In this document: piece after piece, positions 1-9,985 of the stretch
Layout: each line of letters begins with the position of its first letter
How positions within the stretch are numbered: position 1 is the stretch's first letter
Source of the DNA: Adenophora triphylla var. japonica
Lineage: Eukaryota > Streptophyta > Magnoliopsida > Asterales > Campanulaceae
NCBI GenBank assembly: GCA_022495995.1
Contig: JAFEMH010005424.1
Coordinates: 99,501 to 163,500 of the forward strand
Reading direction: 5' to 3'
Length of the DNA: 64,000 nucleotides
Program-made: the position numbers and the translations under genes
The notes under the pieces: model-generated
Told to the model about the DNA's origin: nothing
The model's input: the letters and a program-made list of their open reading frames with translations, nothing else
Database searches by the model: none

Positions 1-1350
1 ACTTCCTCTCTCTGTTTCAAAATGTATATTAATTGTTTTTTTCAATTTTTTTTTACCAAAAAGTAAATTTGATTTTTTTCTAACATTTATTATTATTATG
101 ACTATTTCTTGGTTGTAGGGCTTCTGCGCATGGGAGCTTCAACGTAGAATTTGAATATGTTAGTGTTTTTTTGGGGAGAGAAATTTAAGAAGATTTATTG
201 TCTTTAAAATTACATTCTTATTGTTTTATGTTCATCTTTCTTTTCTCGATCCATCGAACATCGTTTTCATGGCCAGCCAATCCGGGATGCTCATTCTCAA
301 GGAATTCCCGCCATGGCCAGCCAATCCGGGATGCTCATTCTCAAGGAATTCCCGCCAGCTAATTTTCTTTTTCTTTTTTTCACCTTTGATCATACTGCAT
401 TTTCCTGTTTGAAAGTAAAATTATTATTTCTATAAATTATCATTTGACACATAAAAATGTTTTAGAGTATCGTTAGATGAAAATAGACACATTCAACAAA
501 ATTTAACGAGATTCTTTTTTAGGCCTCAAATTAATACAAATATAAAAGTTTGGTCCTTAAAATGAGAAAAATGAAAATACAGACCCCAAATGATAAAACT
601 TGCAGTAGTAATGTGAGATTAAACCTAGATCTTCACCGAAGTTTTGCACAGGCCACAAGATGACAATATTGAAATTGAGTTTAAATATCCGCAACGCATC
701 CGGCAAGTGTGTGCTTTATTTGATTCTGAAATTGAGTTTAAATATCTTAAGCCTCGAAAATCTTGTTAAATAGTAACAACTTAATTTGGCAATTTGCGAT
801 CATTTCAACAAAATATTAAACTTTCACTTTTACCTTTGTCTTGAAACTTACAACAATTCATTTATAATTTTTCATTTTTAGCTCTTATTCAGATCTGAAT
901 GGGTGAGTGCATCAAACATAATACAATTTAGAGTGTTTATTTTTTTTTCATTCAAATCTAAATGCATCTTATTTTTCACTTAATTTTCAGATGTAAAACT
1001 ATCACTTATTTGCTTCTTAATTGATTTTTTTTTTCATATATATCTCTTGCATAAACTCATAATTTTAAAAATACCCAACCCAAACACTAGATTAATAACC
1101 ATTCATCTTATTTCTCTACTCTATTAAATATCGTAACATTAATTTCAGATGTGAATTCAGATTAATATTCAAACAGTTTGAGTAATTCAAAAATCAGTGT
1201 TCAGACGCTATCTCTTATCAACTCAGCCAAATTCAGACGTGAAATCAGATTTCAGCAAACAATTAAAAAAATCAAATGCCACCTTCTTATTGAAAGAGTA
1301 CTATAGGAGAGGAGAGAGAAACAATTAATATGAATAACAGAAAATTTGGT
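1..1350. other. AT-rich intergenic DNA, no gene seen
   Basis: AT-rich sequence with many stops in all frames and no recognisable domain. Apart from the tandem duplication at 268-355, I see only a partial direct repeat around 669-690 and 725-750 (a short segment ending in GAGTTTAAATAT). Confidence 0.6.
268..355. repeat. Perfect 44-bp tandem duplication
   Basis: Two adjacent identical 44-bp units, 268-311 and 312-355, each beginning CATGGCCAGCCAATCC. A short open frame across them is probably incidental. The identity points to a recent slippage or unequal exchange event. Confidence 0.9.
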
Positions 1351-1356
1351 AAATAC

Positions 1357-1925
1357 TAAATACAGGGAACCAAATATACAGGAAAGAAGTAAATTACCAA
1401 AATAGCCTTTTATATACCTAAGATTTCTTCGATTTCCTTCTGTTTCATCCGAAGATTTCTTCAATTTTCGGCGGCGTTTGTGACTTCCGACTTGCTTGTC
1501 GGCCGGAGTGGTATCTGATTCTGGTTCTGTTGAGCGTTTTCGGTGGCAACATTATAAGCTGGAGCAAACGGTGGAAGTTGAAATTAAGATTAACAAATTA
1601 AAACCCTAAATTAGCAATTGGGGAATGAATTGAATTAAGATGGAAAGGATAGGATTGGATTGAAACCTCTTAGATTTTGAAGAATGGAATTAAGATCGAA
1701 GTCTTTGTTGTAGATAAAAGAAGGGCTCTTGTAGAAGTTCGAGCTCGTTCCCATTCCCTTTCTTTTCCGTTAGCTGACACGAGACACATGTCTCGTGTGA
1801 ACTCACACGAGATGTGTCTCGTGTGAGTTCACACGAGATGTGTCTCGTGTATACTTACACGAGACACGAACAAGGGCATTGTTGGAATATTTCGTTCCCT
1901 GTATATATCGTTCCCTGTATTTAAC
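1357..1925. mobile_element. Possible small DNA transposon with AAATACAGGGAAC inverted ends
   Basis: The left end near 1357 reads AAATACAGGGAACC followed by a second partial ATATACAGGA unit. The right end near 1890-1925 carries the reverse complement twice (GTTCCCTGTATATAT, then GTTCCCTGTATTT). The interior is richer in GC and includes the palindromic array at 1777-1868. I could not fix a clear target duplication, so class and exact borders are uncertain. Confidence 0.4.
1777..1868. repeat. Tandem palindromes built on CACGAGA/TCTCGTG
   Basis: About four alternating units of ACACGAGACAC / GTGTCTCGTGT, giving nested inverted repeats of about 90 bp. They resemble in style, but not exact sequence, the CTCGCGCGAG palindromes of the LTR element at 9986-17500. 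Confidence 0.8.
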
Positions 1926-1937
1926 TATATCTCCAAA

Positions 1938-2021
1938 TATTATAAAAAGTCTTATTTTTTATTTTTTAAAAAAATTGTACATGCCTTTATTTCGATTTTT
2001 AAAATAAGACTTTTTATAATG
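1938..2021. repeat. Short hairpin-forming inverted repeat (MITE-like)
   Basis: TATAAAAAGTCTTATTTT near 1939 is mirrored by AAAATAAGACTTTTTATA near 2000-2018. The arms are about 18 bp and the whole is about 84 bp. It lies about 0.5 kb upstream of the DXR start codon. It may be a tiny MITE; no target duplication was established. Confidence 0.6.
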
Positions 2022-2389
2022 TTAGAGAGAAAGTAATAAATGTTTTTCTTGAGATCAACCAAAAAGTAAAAAGCGACAATTATTTGTCAACAATAATAAT
2101 GTACAAATTAATAAATTTTTAAAAAAATGACATGGCCGAACGACAGCGTATTAGGAATGATTCGTTGCATAAGCAAAGTAGGGAGTCCACCACAAGTGTT
2201 GATTCCACCACCGTCTTATCCTTCCCTTGTCCTCTTTCTCTTCTCCTCCCCCAATTTAAATAATCAAACAACTAATTTTCCCTTTTTCACTAACTTCCAC
2301 TTCTACACTACAATTTTTTCAACGTTATTTTTTCAGAAAATTATTTATTTATTTTTATCACAAAGTTATTACTCTTATAATAAATAGCA

Positions 2390-2398
2390 TATAAAAAA
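2390..2398 (+). promoter_or_regulatory. Candidate TATA box of DXR
   Basis: TATAAAAAA lies about 150 bp upstream of the DXR ATG, in a plausible position for a plant core promoter with a short 5' leader. A pyrimidine-rich stretch lies further upstream (about 2209-2258). This rests only on sequence and spacing; the region is AT-rich, so chance matches are likely. Confidence 0.3.
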
Positions 2399-2544
2399 AA
2401 TTGTATTTTGAAATTAGGAAAGAGTTTTATAGATTTTTGGCCATCTATTTATATTTCATTACTCCACTATCCACAAAATAGTTTTTTCATATTTCCATTT
2501 GAGACAGTTTTGTGTTTCAATTTGGGTGAATTGGTTCTTCGAAA

Positions 2545-5500
2545 ATGGCTTTGAACTTTCTTTCTCCTACAGAAATCAAAGCTACCGCCTTTTTCGACTC
2601 TTCCTCCTCCAAATCCCATACCCCTCTTCTCAAGCATCATGGTTCGTTCCTCTCTCAATCTATGAATCTTTTGTTGTTTATATCAAAGCTTCATTGATTT
2701 CTTGTTAATTTTAAGCATAAGCTGTTTTTGTCAGTACTTAAGTTGTGAATTCTTATGTTCTTGTTAGTGTTAATTTTGATTGTTCAGTAATGGGTTTCAC
2801 TTTAATTGAAGTTTGACAGTTAACTTTTATCATATGTTCTTAGCTGGAATAGCTTATGTGTGTTTTCATTTTTATTTTTTATAATATGCTAATTAATAAT
2901 ATTTGGAAATTTTAGGCGGGTTTGCTTTTAAGAGGAAGGATTATAAATTGACATTTGGAAAGGGGATTCAATGTTCAGCACAGTCACCTCCTCCTCCCGC
3001 TTGGCCGGGATCCGCTGCTGTGGAGCCAAGCCGTAAGACTTGGGATGGTCCAAAGCCTATTTCCATTGTTGGATCAACTGGCTCTATTGGAACGCAGGTG
3101 AAATACTTGATCATTCTATCCCTTGGTAGTTGGGGATGAGAAGTCAACTCTCTCTATGTTTTTTTTTTTTGGTAAATTCATACTCCCTCCGTCCCAATAG
3201 TAGCTTCCCATTTTGCCATTTTGGGTGTCCCGTTAATAGCTTCCACTTTCCTTTTTTGGCAAAGGAATCTTTACTATTCCCTCCAATCATTCTTTCTCCT
3301 ACATTATTTTAATACTCACAACACTATTATAAATTTACTATTCCCTCCACTCATTCTCTCTCCTATTTTCAAATTACACTCACAACATTTTTACTTCCCC
3401 CTCATTTTCTTAATTTGCGTGCAACCCAAAAATTGGGCAGCTACTATTGGGACGGAGGGAGTATAATTTATAATGTTCTTTGTGATATCTTACGTTTATG
3501 GTTGTCTTCGACAGACACTTGACATAGTTGCAGAGAATCCGGACAAGTTCAGAGTCGTGGCACTTGCAGCTGGTTCAAATGTGACCCTTCTTGCTGATCA
3601 GGTAAGCCATATAATCTAGTACTGATATTAATAACGAGAAACATGTTTGCTTTGAACGGCATAACCTGATTGTTAAGAAAATTTACCTACAACTTTAATT
3701 GACGATTTTACCTTTCGTTGAAAGAACAAGTCAAATCTACTTACCTGGATATTACTACTCTCTCCGTCCCATAATGATAGTCCCGTTTGACTATTCAATT
3801 ATTTTAACAACCTATTTTCATTTCCATTACTTAACTTAATGGGCTTTACTTATTACTCCCTCCGTCCCACTTCAAAGTGTCCATGATATAATTTCACGGT
3901 TTTTAAGAAATTCTTTAAAAAATGAATAAAGAATTGAAAGTGGGTAGAAGATTAGATGAGAGAGAATGTAAAAGTTAAAAATATTTAATAGGAGAGAGAA
4001 TGAGTGGGAGAAATAGTAAGTTAATGAATGGTTTTTTTGTGAATATGTTTACATTATAAGGGTATAATGAATGGTTTTTTTGTAAATATATAAACATTAT
4101 GAGGGTATAAATATCTGAAACACTGTTCACATATTTCCATTTATGGAATGGGCTCTTTGAAGTTGAACGTCCCAAAAAGGAAAGTGGACACTTTGAAGTG
4201 GGACGGAGGGAGTACTATATTACTGGCTCTTCTTCCCTGGTTGACTATCATTCTACCCTCTCTTCATCTTCTTCTTTGGTTGGCAATTTAGGAAGTTCAA
4301 TGATTTTAACATAACAATTATGGAAATGAGACTATCTTTTTGGGACAAACAAGATGGCAAATGGGAACATCTTTTTGGGACGGAGGGAGCATATATTAGT
4401 GTCCAACACCACAACTTGAAGTGATGGACCTGGGCTCAGGTCAAGTCTAAGTCACAGCTCTCTTTAAGCCGATTTGCAGCGCTATTAGTGAAGCACCTCT
4501 AGAATATAGTAGCCCTCCACAGTCATTCTGACTCCAATTCTTGCTGCCGCTTCACTATATGTGCACAACACGAGGACAAATAAGCTTCAAACTCACATGA
4601 CAAATATTTAGTTTCCCAAGTCTCATAACTAACACTGTAACTAAAGACATCTATATTGGTAATTATAGATGCTGTAAAGACTTGTGATATCGACTTATAT
4701 CAATAAAAAGAATATTTCAGTCCAAAGATTAGGTGTTTTGATTTCAATGTTAAACCATAATAGGAATGATTATCGTAGAGAAATTTGAGTGTTACAGAAT
4801 CAGTATTAGTGAGCTATACACATATTCTTTCCAAGCTAACTCTTTGAAAATAATTATGTTTTAAAAATATATATTTCGGAAGTTTCTTGGTTTCTAATAT
4901 GATTAAACTCTTTTTCGGAGGACTGTTATGCAGGTTCCTCCTTGTAGTTGTTTCTTTTATTATGGCGGGAGCTATATGTCCTTGCATAAACCAGTTAAAC
5001 CCACTAATTACTGTAGACATTGTCGTTGCCAACACAATCACAATGTTGGAATTACTCAAATTGCCATCGCTCTCCACATGCGTATTGCACCACCATTAAT
5101 ACCCCAATTAGCAACATGGCTTTGTTTTTTGTCTGAATATCCATATTTCTTACATCTCCTAGGTCAAGAGATTTAGACCCCAGCTAGTTGCTGTAAGGAA
5201 TGAGTCCTTGATTGGTGAACTCAAGGAGGCTCTGGCCGATGCCGATTACAAACCTGAAATTATTCCTGGCGAGCAGGGCGTCATTGAGGTTAGCCACTGT
5301 TTGTTTTTTCACTGGATCAGCTTTTGTTTATTAAATTTATTTTTCACTTAGAATTTACTTCTTTGTAATGTAATTTCAGGTTGCGCGACACCCAGATTGT
5401 GTCACTGTAGTTACAGGAATAGTAGGCTGTGCTGGTTTAAAGGTATACATTTAACTCCTATTCTTGAAATTTCACTTCTTGTTTATTGTTTCTTGGACAA

Positions 5501-8187
5501 AAATAATGCAAATTATACATCATGCCCGTGAAAGCATTTACATACAATAACTTCAAACATCCTTTTTTAGCCTACAGTGGCTGCCATAGAAGCAGGGAAA
5601 GATATAGCTTTGGCCAACAAAGAAACCCTATTTGCTGGTGGTCCCTTCGTCCTTCCTCTTGCAAACAAGCATAAAGTGAAGATTCTTCCTGCTGACTCAG
5701 AACATTCTGCAATATTTCAGGTACAAAAATATTTTTTCCCTAAAAACTTAATTTCAGACAATCTATCCACTCTGTACTGATCATAGAACATTCTATTTGG
5801 TTCAGTGTATTCAAGGCTTCCCAGAAGGTGCTCTTAGGCGAATTATTTTAACTGCATCCGACGGGGCTTTCAGGTATGAACTTACAGTCTTTTAGTTTGA
5901 TTGTAACTCTTAGTTACTTTATTAAGAACTTATACCTATTTGTACAACACATACTGTCAAAGTACCCATCTGTGAAGAATAATACTCCTTCCATCCGTCC
6001 CGTAAAAATAGTCCCATTTGATTTTTGATGGTGAACTTTGACCAAACATTCACGTCATTCTAATCAACCTAATGAAATTCTAAAAATTGTTAGGATTTAT
6101 CATTAACAATTTTTAGAATTTCACTAGGATGATTATAATGACCTGAATGTTTGGTCAAAGTTCAATTATGTTGACCATCGAAAATCAAATGGGACTATCT
6201 TTCCGGGACGGAGGAAGTATTATTTAATGTTTAGTGTTTCTCTCGAAATATAGTGTTCACGCAAGCTTGCAGTAACTCAATAACCTGTTTTCCCTTTCCT
6301 CCCTATGATTCTATTCCTTTGATCGTATAATGCAGTATTTTATCACAAGATTTTCTTTAACTTTCTAGGATTTAGATGCATCATTTATCCTATGAGAAGT
6401 TCCAACTCAAATATATGCATGTCAGGCACTGTAACCCTTTCATAATCTCTAGATACATTTTTATCCGTCATGTACTGTTTCAACAGTCTAAATGTTCATT
6501 ATCAATATGAAATACTCCTAAACTTACTTATTCTGCCATTGATGGCAGGGACTGGCCCGTTGAGAAATTGAAAGATGTTAAAGTAGCTGATGCCTTAAAG
6601 CATCCCAACTGGAATATGGGGAAAAAGATTACAGTCGACTCTGCAACCCTTTTCAATAAGGTAATATTTCCTTCTGATGCCTTCATCGCTGATCCTTTTT
6701 TTTTTTCCCTCTGCTATACCAATCAGATCGTAAAAACTCGTTCTGGGTCATGCTAGTAAGATTCTTTCTCAATAACAAGGATAATGGTTTCTCTTCATTT
6801 TGACAGGGTCTGGAAGTGATCGAAGCTCACTATCTTTATGGGGCTGATTATGATGATATTGAGATTGTTATTCACCCTCAGTCTATCATTCATTCGATGG
6901 TTGAGACACAGGTCAGTGTCATTCATTGATAAATTGTACTCCCTCCGTCCCATAATAAATGTCGTATTTGACTTGTCAATGTTTTAAGGACTATTCTTTA
7001 CTTGTTTCTGTATGTTTGTACAACGATAAAACTGCACTAAAACTATTTTCTTATTTAGAAACGTGACATTTATTTTGGGACAAACCAAAAAAGAGTGTGA
7101 CATTTATTATGGAAAGGGGAAGTATTCCTTTTAACATGATGAATTTTTGGTGTGATAAACCTGACAAAGTTTATTTCCTTGTCCTTTTGGCAGGACTCAT
7201 CGGTCCTGGCTCAGTTAGGGTGGCCTGACATGCGATTGCCTATCCTATACACACTATCCTGGCCAGATAGAATATACTGCTCTGAAATTACTTGGCCCCG
7301 TCTCGATCTTTGCAAGTAAATAAAAACATTTCTCTTCGCAACCATGTTTAGTAAATGCTTTAATTTTTACAATCCAATTTCAATCCTATAGACTGATAGA
7401 AGTAATTTCTAAGGCCGGTTTCATATCATCCATGTATTTTTTTTTTTTTTAAAGGTTTTTTATTAATGAATGACTTAATCTATTACAAGAGTGGCACTTC
7501 AAAGTGCTAGAAATTACATTTGATGGGGTTCGAACCCCTGACCTCTCATATCATCCATGAGATACTGAAAATCAAATATTTGATACAGGCTTGGGTCACT
7601 GACATTCAAAGCTCCTGACAATGTTAAATACCCATCGATGGATTTGGCCTATGCAGCTGGCCGAACTGGTGGCACTATGACCGGAGTTTTGAGTGCAGCT
7701 AATGAGAAAGCTGTTGAGATGTTTATTGACGAAAAGTATGTTTCATTCCATTAATCTTGCATATATTCTTGTTTTTCATACGCGCACACACACACACATA
7801 TATACACTGTATATATGTATTCTGTATCAAACAAATGGATGTTTATTGACGAAAAGTATGTTTCATTCCATTAATCTTGCATATATTCTTGTTTTTCATA
7901 CGCGCACACACACACACACATATATACACTGTATATATGTATTCTGTATCAAACAAATGGATGTTTTGTTACCCAAAAACTATGGCTGATGAAGCTTTGG
8001 GATGTTTGTATTCAGGATAAGCTACCTCGACATATTTAAGGTTGTGGAGCTAACTTGTGAGAAGCATCAGGCAGAGTTGGTGACAACGCCTTCTCTCGAG
8101 GAAATTGTACATTATGATTTGTGGGCCCGGGATTATGCTGCCGGCTTGCAGCTCTCTTCTTCGAGATTGAAACCTGCTCTCGTATGA
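2545..8187 (+). CDS. DXR: 1-deoxy-D-xylulose 5-phosphate reductoisomerase, plastid precursor
   Basis: Converts DXP to MEP with NADPH, the committed step of the plastid MEP isoprenoid pathway. Twelve exons join in frame to 476 residues, the usual plant length: 2545-2641, 2916-3097, 3515-3601, 5163-5288, 5380-5442, 5571-5720, 5806-5873, 6549-6660, 6807-6911, 7194-7315, 7589-7735, 8016-8187. All introns are GT-AG. Residues 1-51 are a Ser/Lys-rich transit peptide, followed by the CSA motif (52-54) usual at the plant DXR cleavage site and a PPPPAWPG stretch. The NADPH motif GSTGSIGTQ is at 85-93. Metal ligands by homology to E. coli are D227, E229 and E298, and NK is at 294-295. Odd: residue 254 is Asp (codon 5860-5862) in TASDGAF where plant and bacterial enzymes have Gly, and residue 240 is Phe in GFPEGAL where plants usually have Leu. 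The start is the ATG opening the conserved MALNxLSP N-terminus. Identification is certain; whether this allele is fully active is not. Confidence 0.96.
3183..3461. mobile_element. Stowaway-like MITE in DXR intron 2
   Basis: Inverted ends CTCCCTCCGTCCCAATAGTA and its reverse complement, flanked by TA on both sides. The interior holds two rounds of a CACTCATTCTCTCTCCT-type motif. It is closely similar to the MITE at 28585-28862 inside the solo LTR. Confidence 0.92.
3758..4390. mobile_element. Stowaway-like MITE in DXR intron 3, interrupted by a second MITE
   Basis: The left end CTCTCTCCGTCCCATAATGA and right end TTTTTGGGACGGAGGGAG form the outer element, with TA on the left. The element at 3856-4212 sits inside it, so this is nested insertion of two elements with the same kind of ends. 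Confidence 0.75.
3856..4212. mobile_element. Inner Stowaway-like MITE nested in DXR intron 3
   Basis: Ends CTCCCTCCGTCCCACTTCAA and TTGAAGTGGGACGGAGGGAG are near-perfect reverse complements flanked by TA. Length 357 bp. The centre contains a partial duplication of an ATGAATGGTTTTTTTGT motif. Confidence 0.92.
5985..6217. mobile_element. Palindromic MITE in DXR intron 7
   Basis: TA-flanked ends CTCCTTCCATCCGTCCCG and CGGGACGGAGGAAG. Almost the entire 233 bp is one long inverted repeat (GACCAAACATTCA against TGAATGTTTGGTC, AATTCTAAAAATTGTTA against TAACAATTTTTAGAATT). The intronic transcript could form a long hairpin. Confidence 0.9.
6939..7122. mobile_element. Degenerate Stowaway-like MITE in DXR intron 9
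   Basis: Left end CTCCCTCCGTCCCATAATAA is intact. The right end (TTATTATGGAAAGGGGAAG) is clearly its decayed reverse complement. TA flanks both sides. Confidence 0.8.
7421..7559 (-). mobile_element. SINE in DXR intron 10 with perfect 14-bp target duplication
   Basis: The body at 7435-7545 is flanked by identical TCATATCATCCATG copies at 7421-7434 and 7546-7559. Read on the minus strand it begins near a B-box-like GGGGTTCGAACCCC and ends in an A-rich tail, as in tRNA-derived SINEs. No clear A box is left, so it is probably 5'-truncated. The TSD is decisive for retroposition; the family name is unknown. Confidence 0.85.
7718..7959 (+). repeat. Tandem duplication of the DXR exon 11 end and splice donor
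   Basis: Two copies of a 120-122-bp unit (7718-7837 and 7838-7959). Each begins with the last codons of exon 11 (GATGTTTATTGACGAAAA) followed by the GTATGT donor and a CA/TA microsatellite. They differ by one CA unit and are otherwise almost identical, so the duplication is recent. Use of the second donor would add 120 nt and an in-frame TAA after four codons. Confidence 0.95.
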
Positions 8188-8413
8188 GTGGACAAGTTGA
8201 TTTCGTTCAAAAATCGTGATGATATAAAAATGATGAGTATTGAGAATAAGTGGAGTGGGGGATGTGTGAAATATAAGGCCATCTTTGCTGAAGCAACAAC
8301 TTGCATTGTATTTGAACATGGAATTGTGATAGTTTTTTGTAAATACAGTTGAATGAGGTCTTGAATCTAAATGGAGAAATTGCAGAAAACTATGAACGTT
8401 TCTTTATCAATGT
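8188..8413 (+). other. DXR 3' untranslated region (approximate)
   Basis: The stretch after the DXR stop has no open frame of interest. Part of it (near 8329-8380, ending GAATCTAAATGGAGA) is repeated in the DXR-derived fragment at 34247-34418. No strong polyadenylation signal was identified, so the 3' end is not placed. Confidence 0.4.
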
Positions 8414-8416
8414 TTT

Positions 8417-8482
8417 GGGCTTTCGTGAGGCCCATTAAAATATGACCTATTTTTAATGGGCTTTTGCATGGCCCATTTAGTT
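8417..8482. repeat. Dispersed repeat shared with 39469-39532
   Basis: GGGCTTTCGTGAGGCCCAT followed by ATATGACCTATTTTTAATGG closely matches 39469-39532. The unit has short internal repeats of GGCCCAT and TATGACCTA. Its nature is unknown; it may be a small transposon relic. Confidence 0.6.
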
Positions 8483-8861
8483 ATGACCTATTTTGAATGG
8501 ACTTTTAAAAGGTTCATTCATTCCAAAACTATGATCATTCTAGAACATTAACTTTTTATTTTAGGGCAAATTGCATTTTAATTATTCGAGTTTTCGAGAT
8601 GTTTCAATTCGTTATCGAATTTGCATTTGTTACAAGTTGGTTATTGAGTTTGTTTTTTTGTTGCAATCAGGTGTAATTTTGGTGAACCGTTAAAAATCTA
8701 ACGAATAGAATAACATGTGACGCTCACGTGAGTTACTTAGGGATATTTTGATCTTTTCCATAAAATGAGAAAACCAGAAAAACTTCTTGTTGTGCAAGTT
8801 TAGGGGTATTTTTGTCAAAACTCACTTCTCAGCTACCTATTTGATAACCTTCTCTTCACAA

Positions 8862-9696
8862 TAGGGGTGGACATGGTTCGGTTTGGTTCGGTTTGGAAGG
8901 AATTTGGAGACCAAACCGCTAGTACTCGGTTTGGGAAAATCCCAAACCAAACCGAACCATAGAAAATTTCAAACCAAACCAAACCTCCTCGGTTTGGTTT
9001 GGTTCGGTTCGGTCTCAAACCACGGTTTCATAAACGGTTCAAACCGTGGTCCGAACTGCGATCTAGACCGCTATCCGAACTACAAACCTGTCCAACTAAA
9101 AGCGTTGCTCTTTACATATTTTTTTTTATCAAACTAGCAATCATATATATTAAACATAAAACACAAATACCACTATCCAAATAGGAATGAGTTTTAGTAA
9201 ACTGAAAGTTCATTGTTCTAACAAGTACAACAAAAGAAACCATCTAAAAACAAATTACTAGACATTGTCTAAAATAAAGATACAAAATTACAAATTTAAG
9301 ATTCAACCATTAAATAAAAGTCAAATGTCTTAGTAGCAAGATAAAAGTATCAAACCAAATAGATTATACCAAAGTACCAAACCCAATAAATTCAAGTACA
9401 ATCCAACTGCAAAATTCTTCACATTGCTCTTTCCAAGAGAAATCAAGAATTTCATGGTTCGGTTCCGTGGTTCGGTTTCACGGTTCTAAACCGCGGTTCG
9501 GTCTGAATCGATTTGGTTTGGTTCGGTTTGGTTCGATTTTGAGGTTCCAGACTGCGAGCTGAACCGAACCACACGGTTTATTAAATTTTCAAACCAAGCT
9601 AAACCATATATATATAGAAAAAAACCAAACCAAACTGCGTGGTTTGGTTCGGTTCGGTCTCAAACCGCGGTTTGAACCGAACCATGTCCACCCCTA
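8862..9696. mobile_element. hAT-type non-autonomous element with GGTTCGGTTTGG subterminal repeats
   Basis: Inverted ends TAGGGGTGGACATGGTTCGG and reverse complement, with an exact 8-bp target duplication CTTCACAA at 8854-8861 and 9697-9704. Many direct and inverted copies of GGTTCGGTTT/AAACCGAACC crowd both ends, as expected for subterminal transposase-binding repeats. There is no transposase. It lies inside the left part of the Pack-MULE. Confidence 0.9.
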
Positions 9697-9709
9697 CTTC
9701 ACAATTCAA

Positions 9710-9734
<25 letters not shown>
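9710..9734. repeat. (CA)n microsatellite
   Basis: A run of about a dozen CA units in the captured intron just upstream of the BRX-like exon. Confidence 0.9.
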
Positions 9735-9741
<7 letters not shown>

Positions 9742-9985
9742 TGTTGTTGATTGATTAAAATTCAATCAATTAGATCAAGGATATGGCGCTCAAGGCATCC
9801 GGAGTTTACCTGAGCTGCAATCCCTGCACTACGCCGGCAACAACGATGTTACAAAAAATTGATGCGGAGTCGACGACTTCGACGGACTCGTCGGCGTCGG
9901 AGAGGTTTCGATGGTCGTACCGGCGGACGCGAGTAAGAATTCTAGTTCAGGACGGGTGTGGGGGAAGGAATTGGAGGCTAGACTG

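Noticed and set aside
3130..3466. Short ORFs with [13 protein letters not shown] peptides, also at 28.6, 30.7, 31.7 and 40.6 kb
   Set aside because: They are translations of Stowaway-like MITEs, which explains their recurrence.
7520..7545. A tRNA gene from GGGGTTCGAACCCC
   Set aside because: Only the B-box region is present; no cloverleaf forms, and it lies within a TSD-flanked SINE.
9774..9985. A functional BRX gene
   Set aside because: Only one exon is present; it is frameshifted, split by an LTR element and enclosed in Mutator-type ends.
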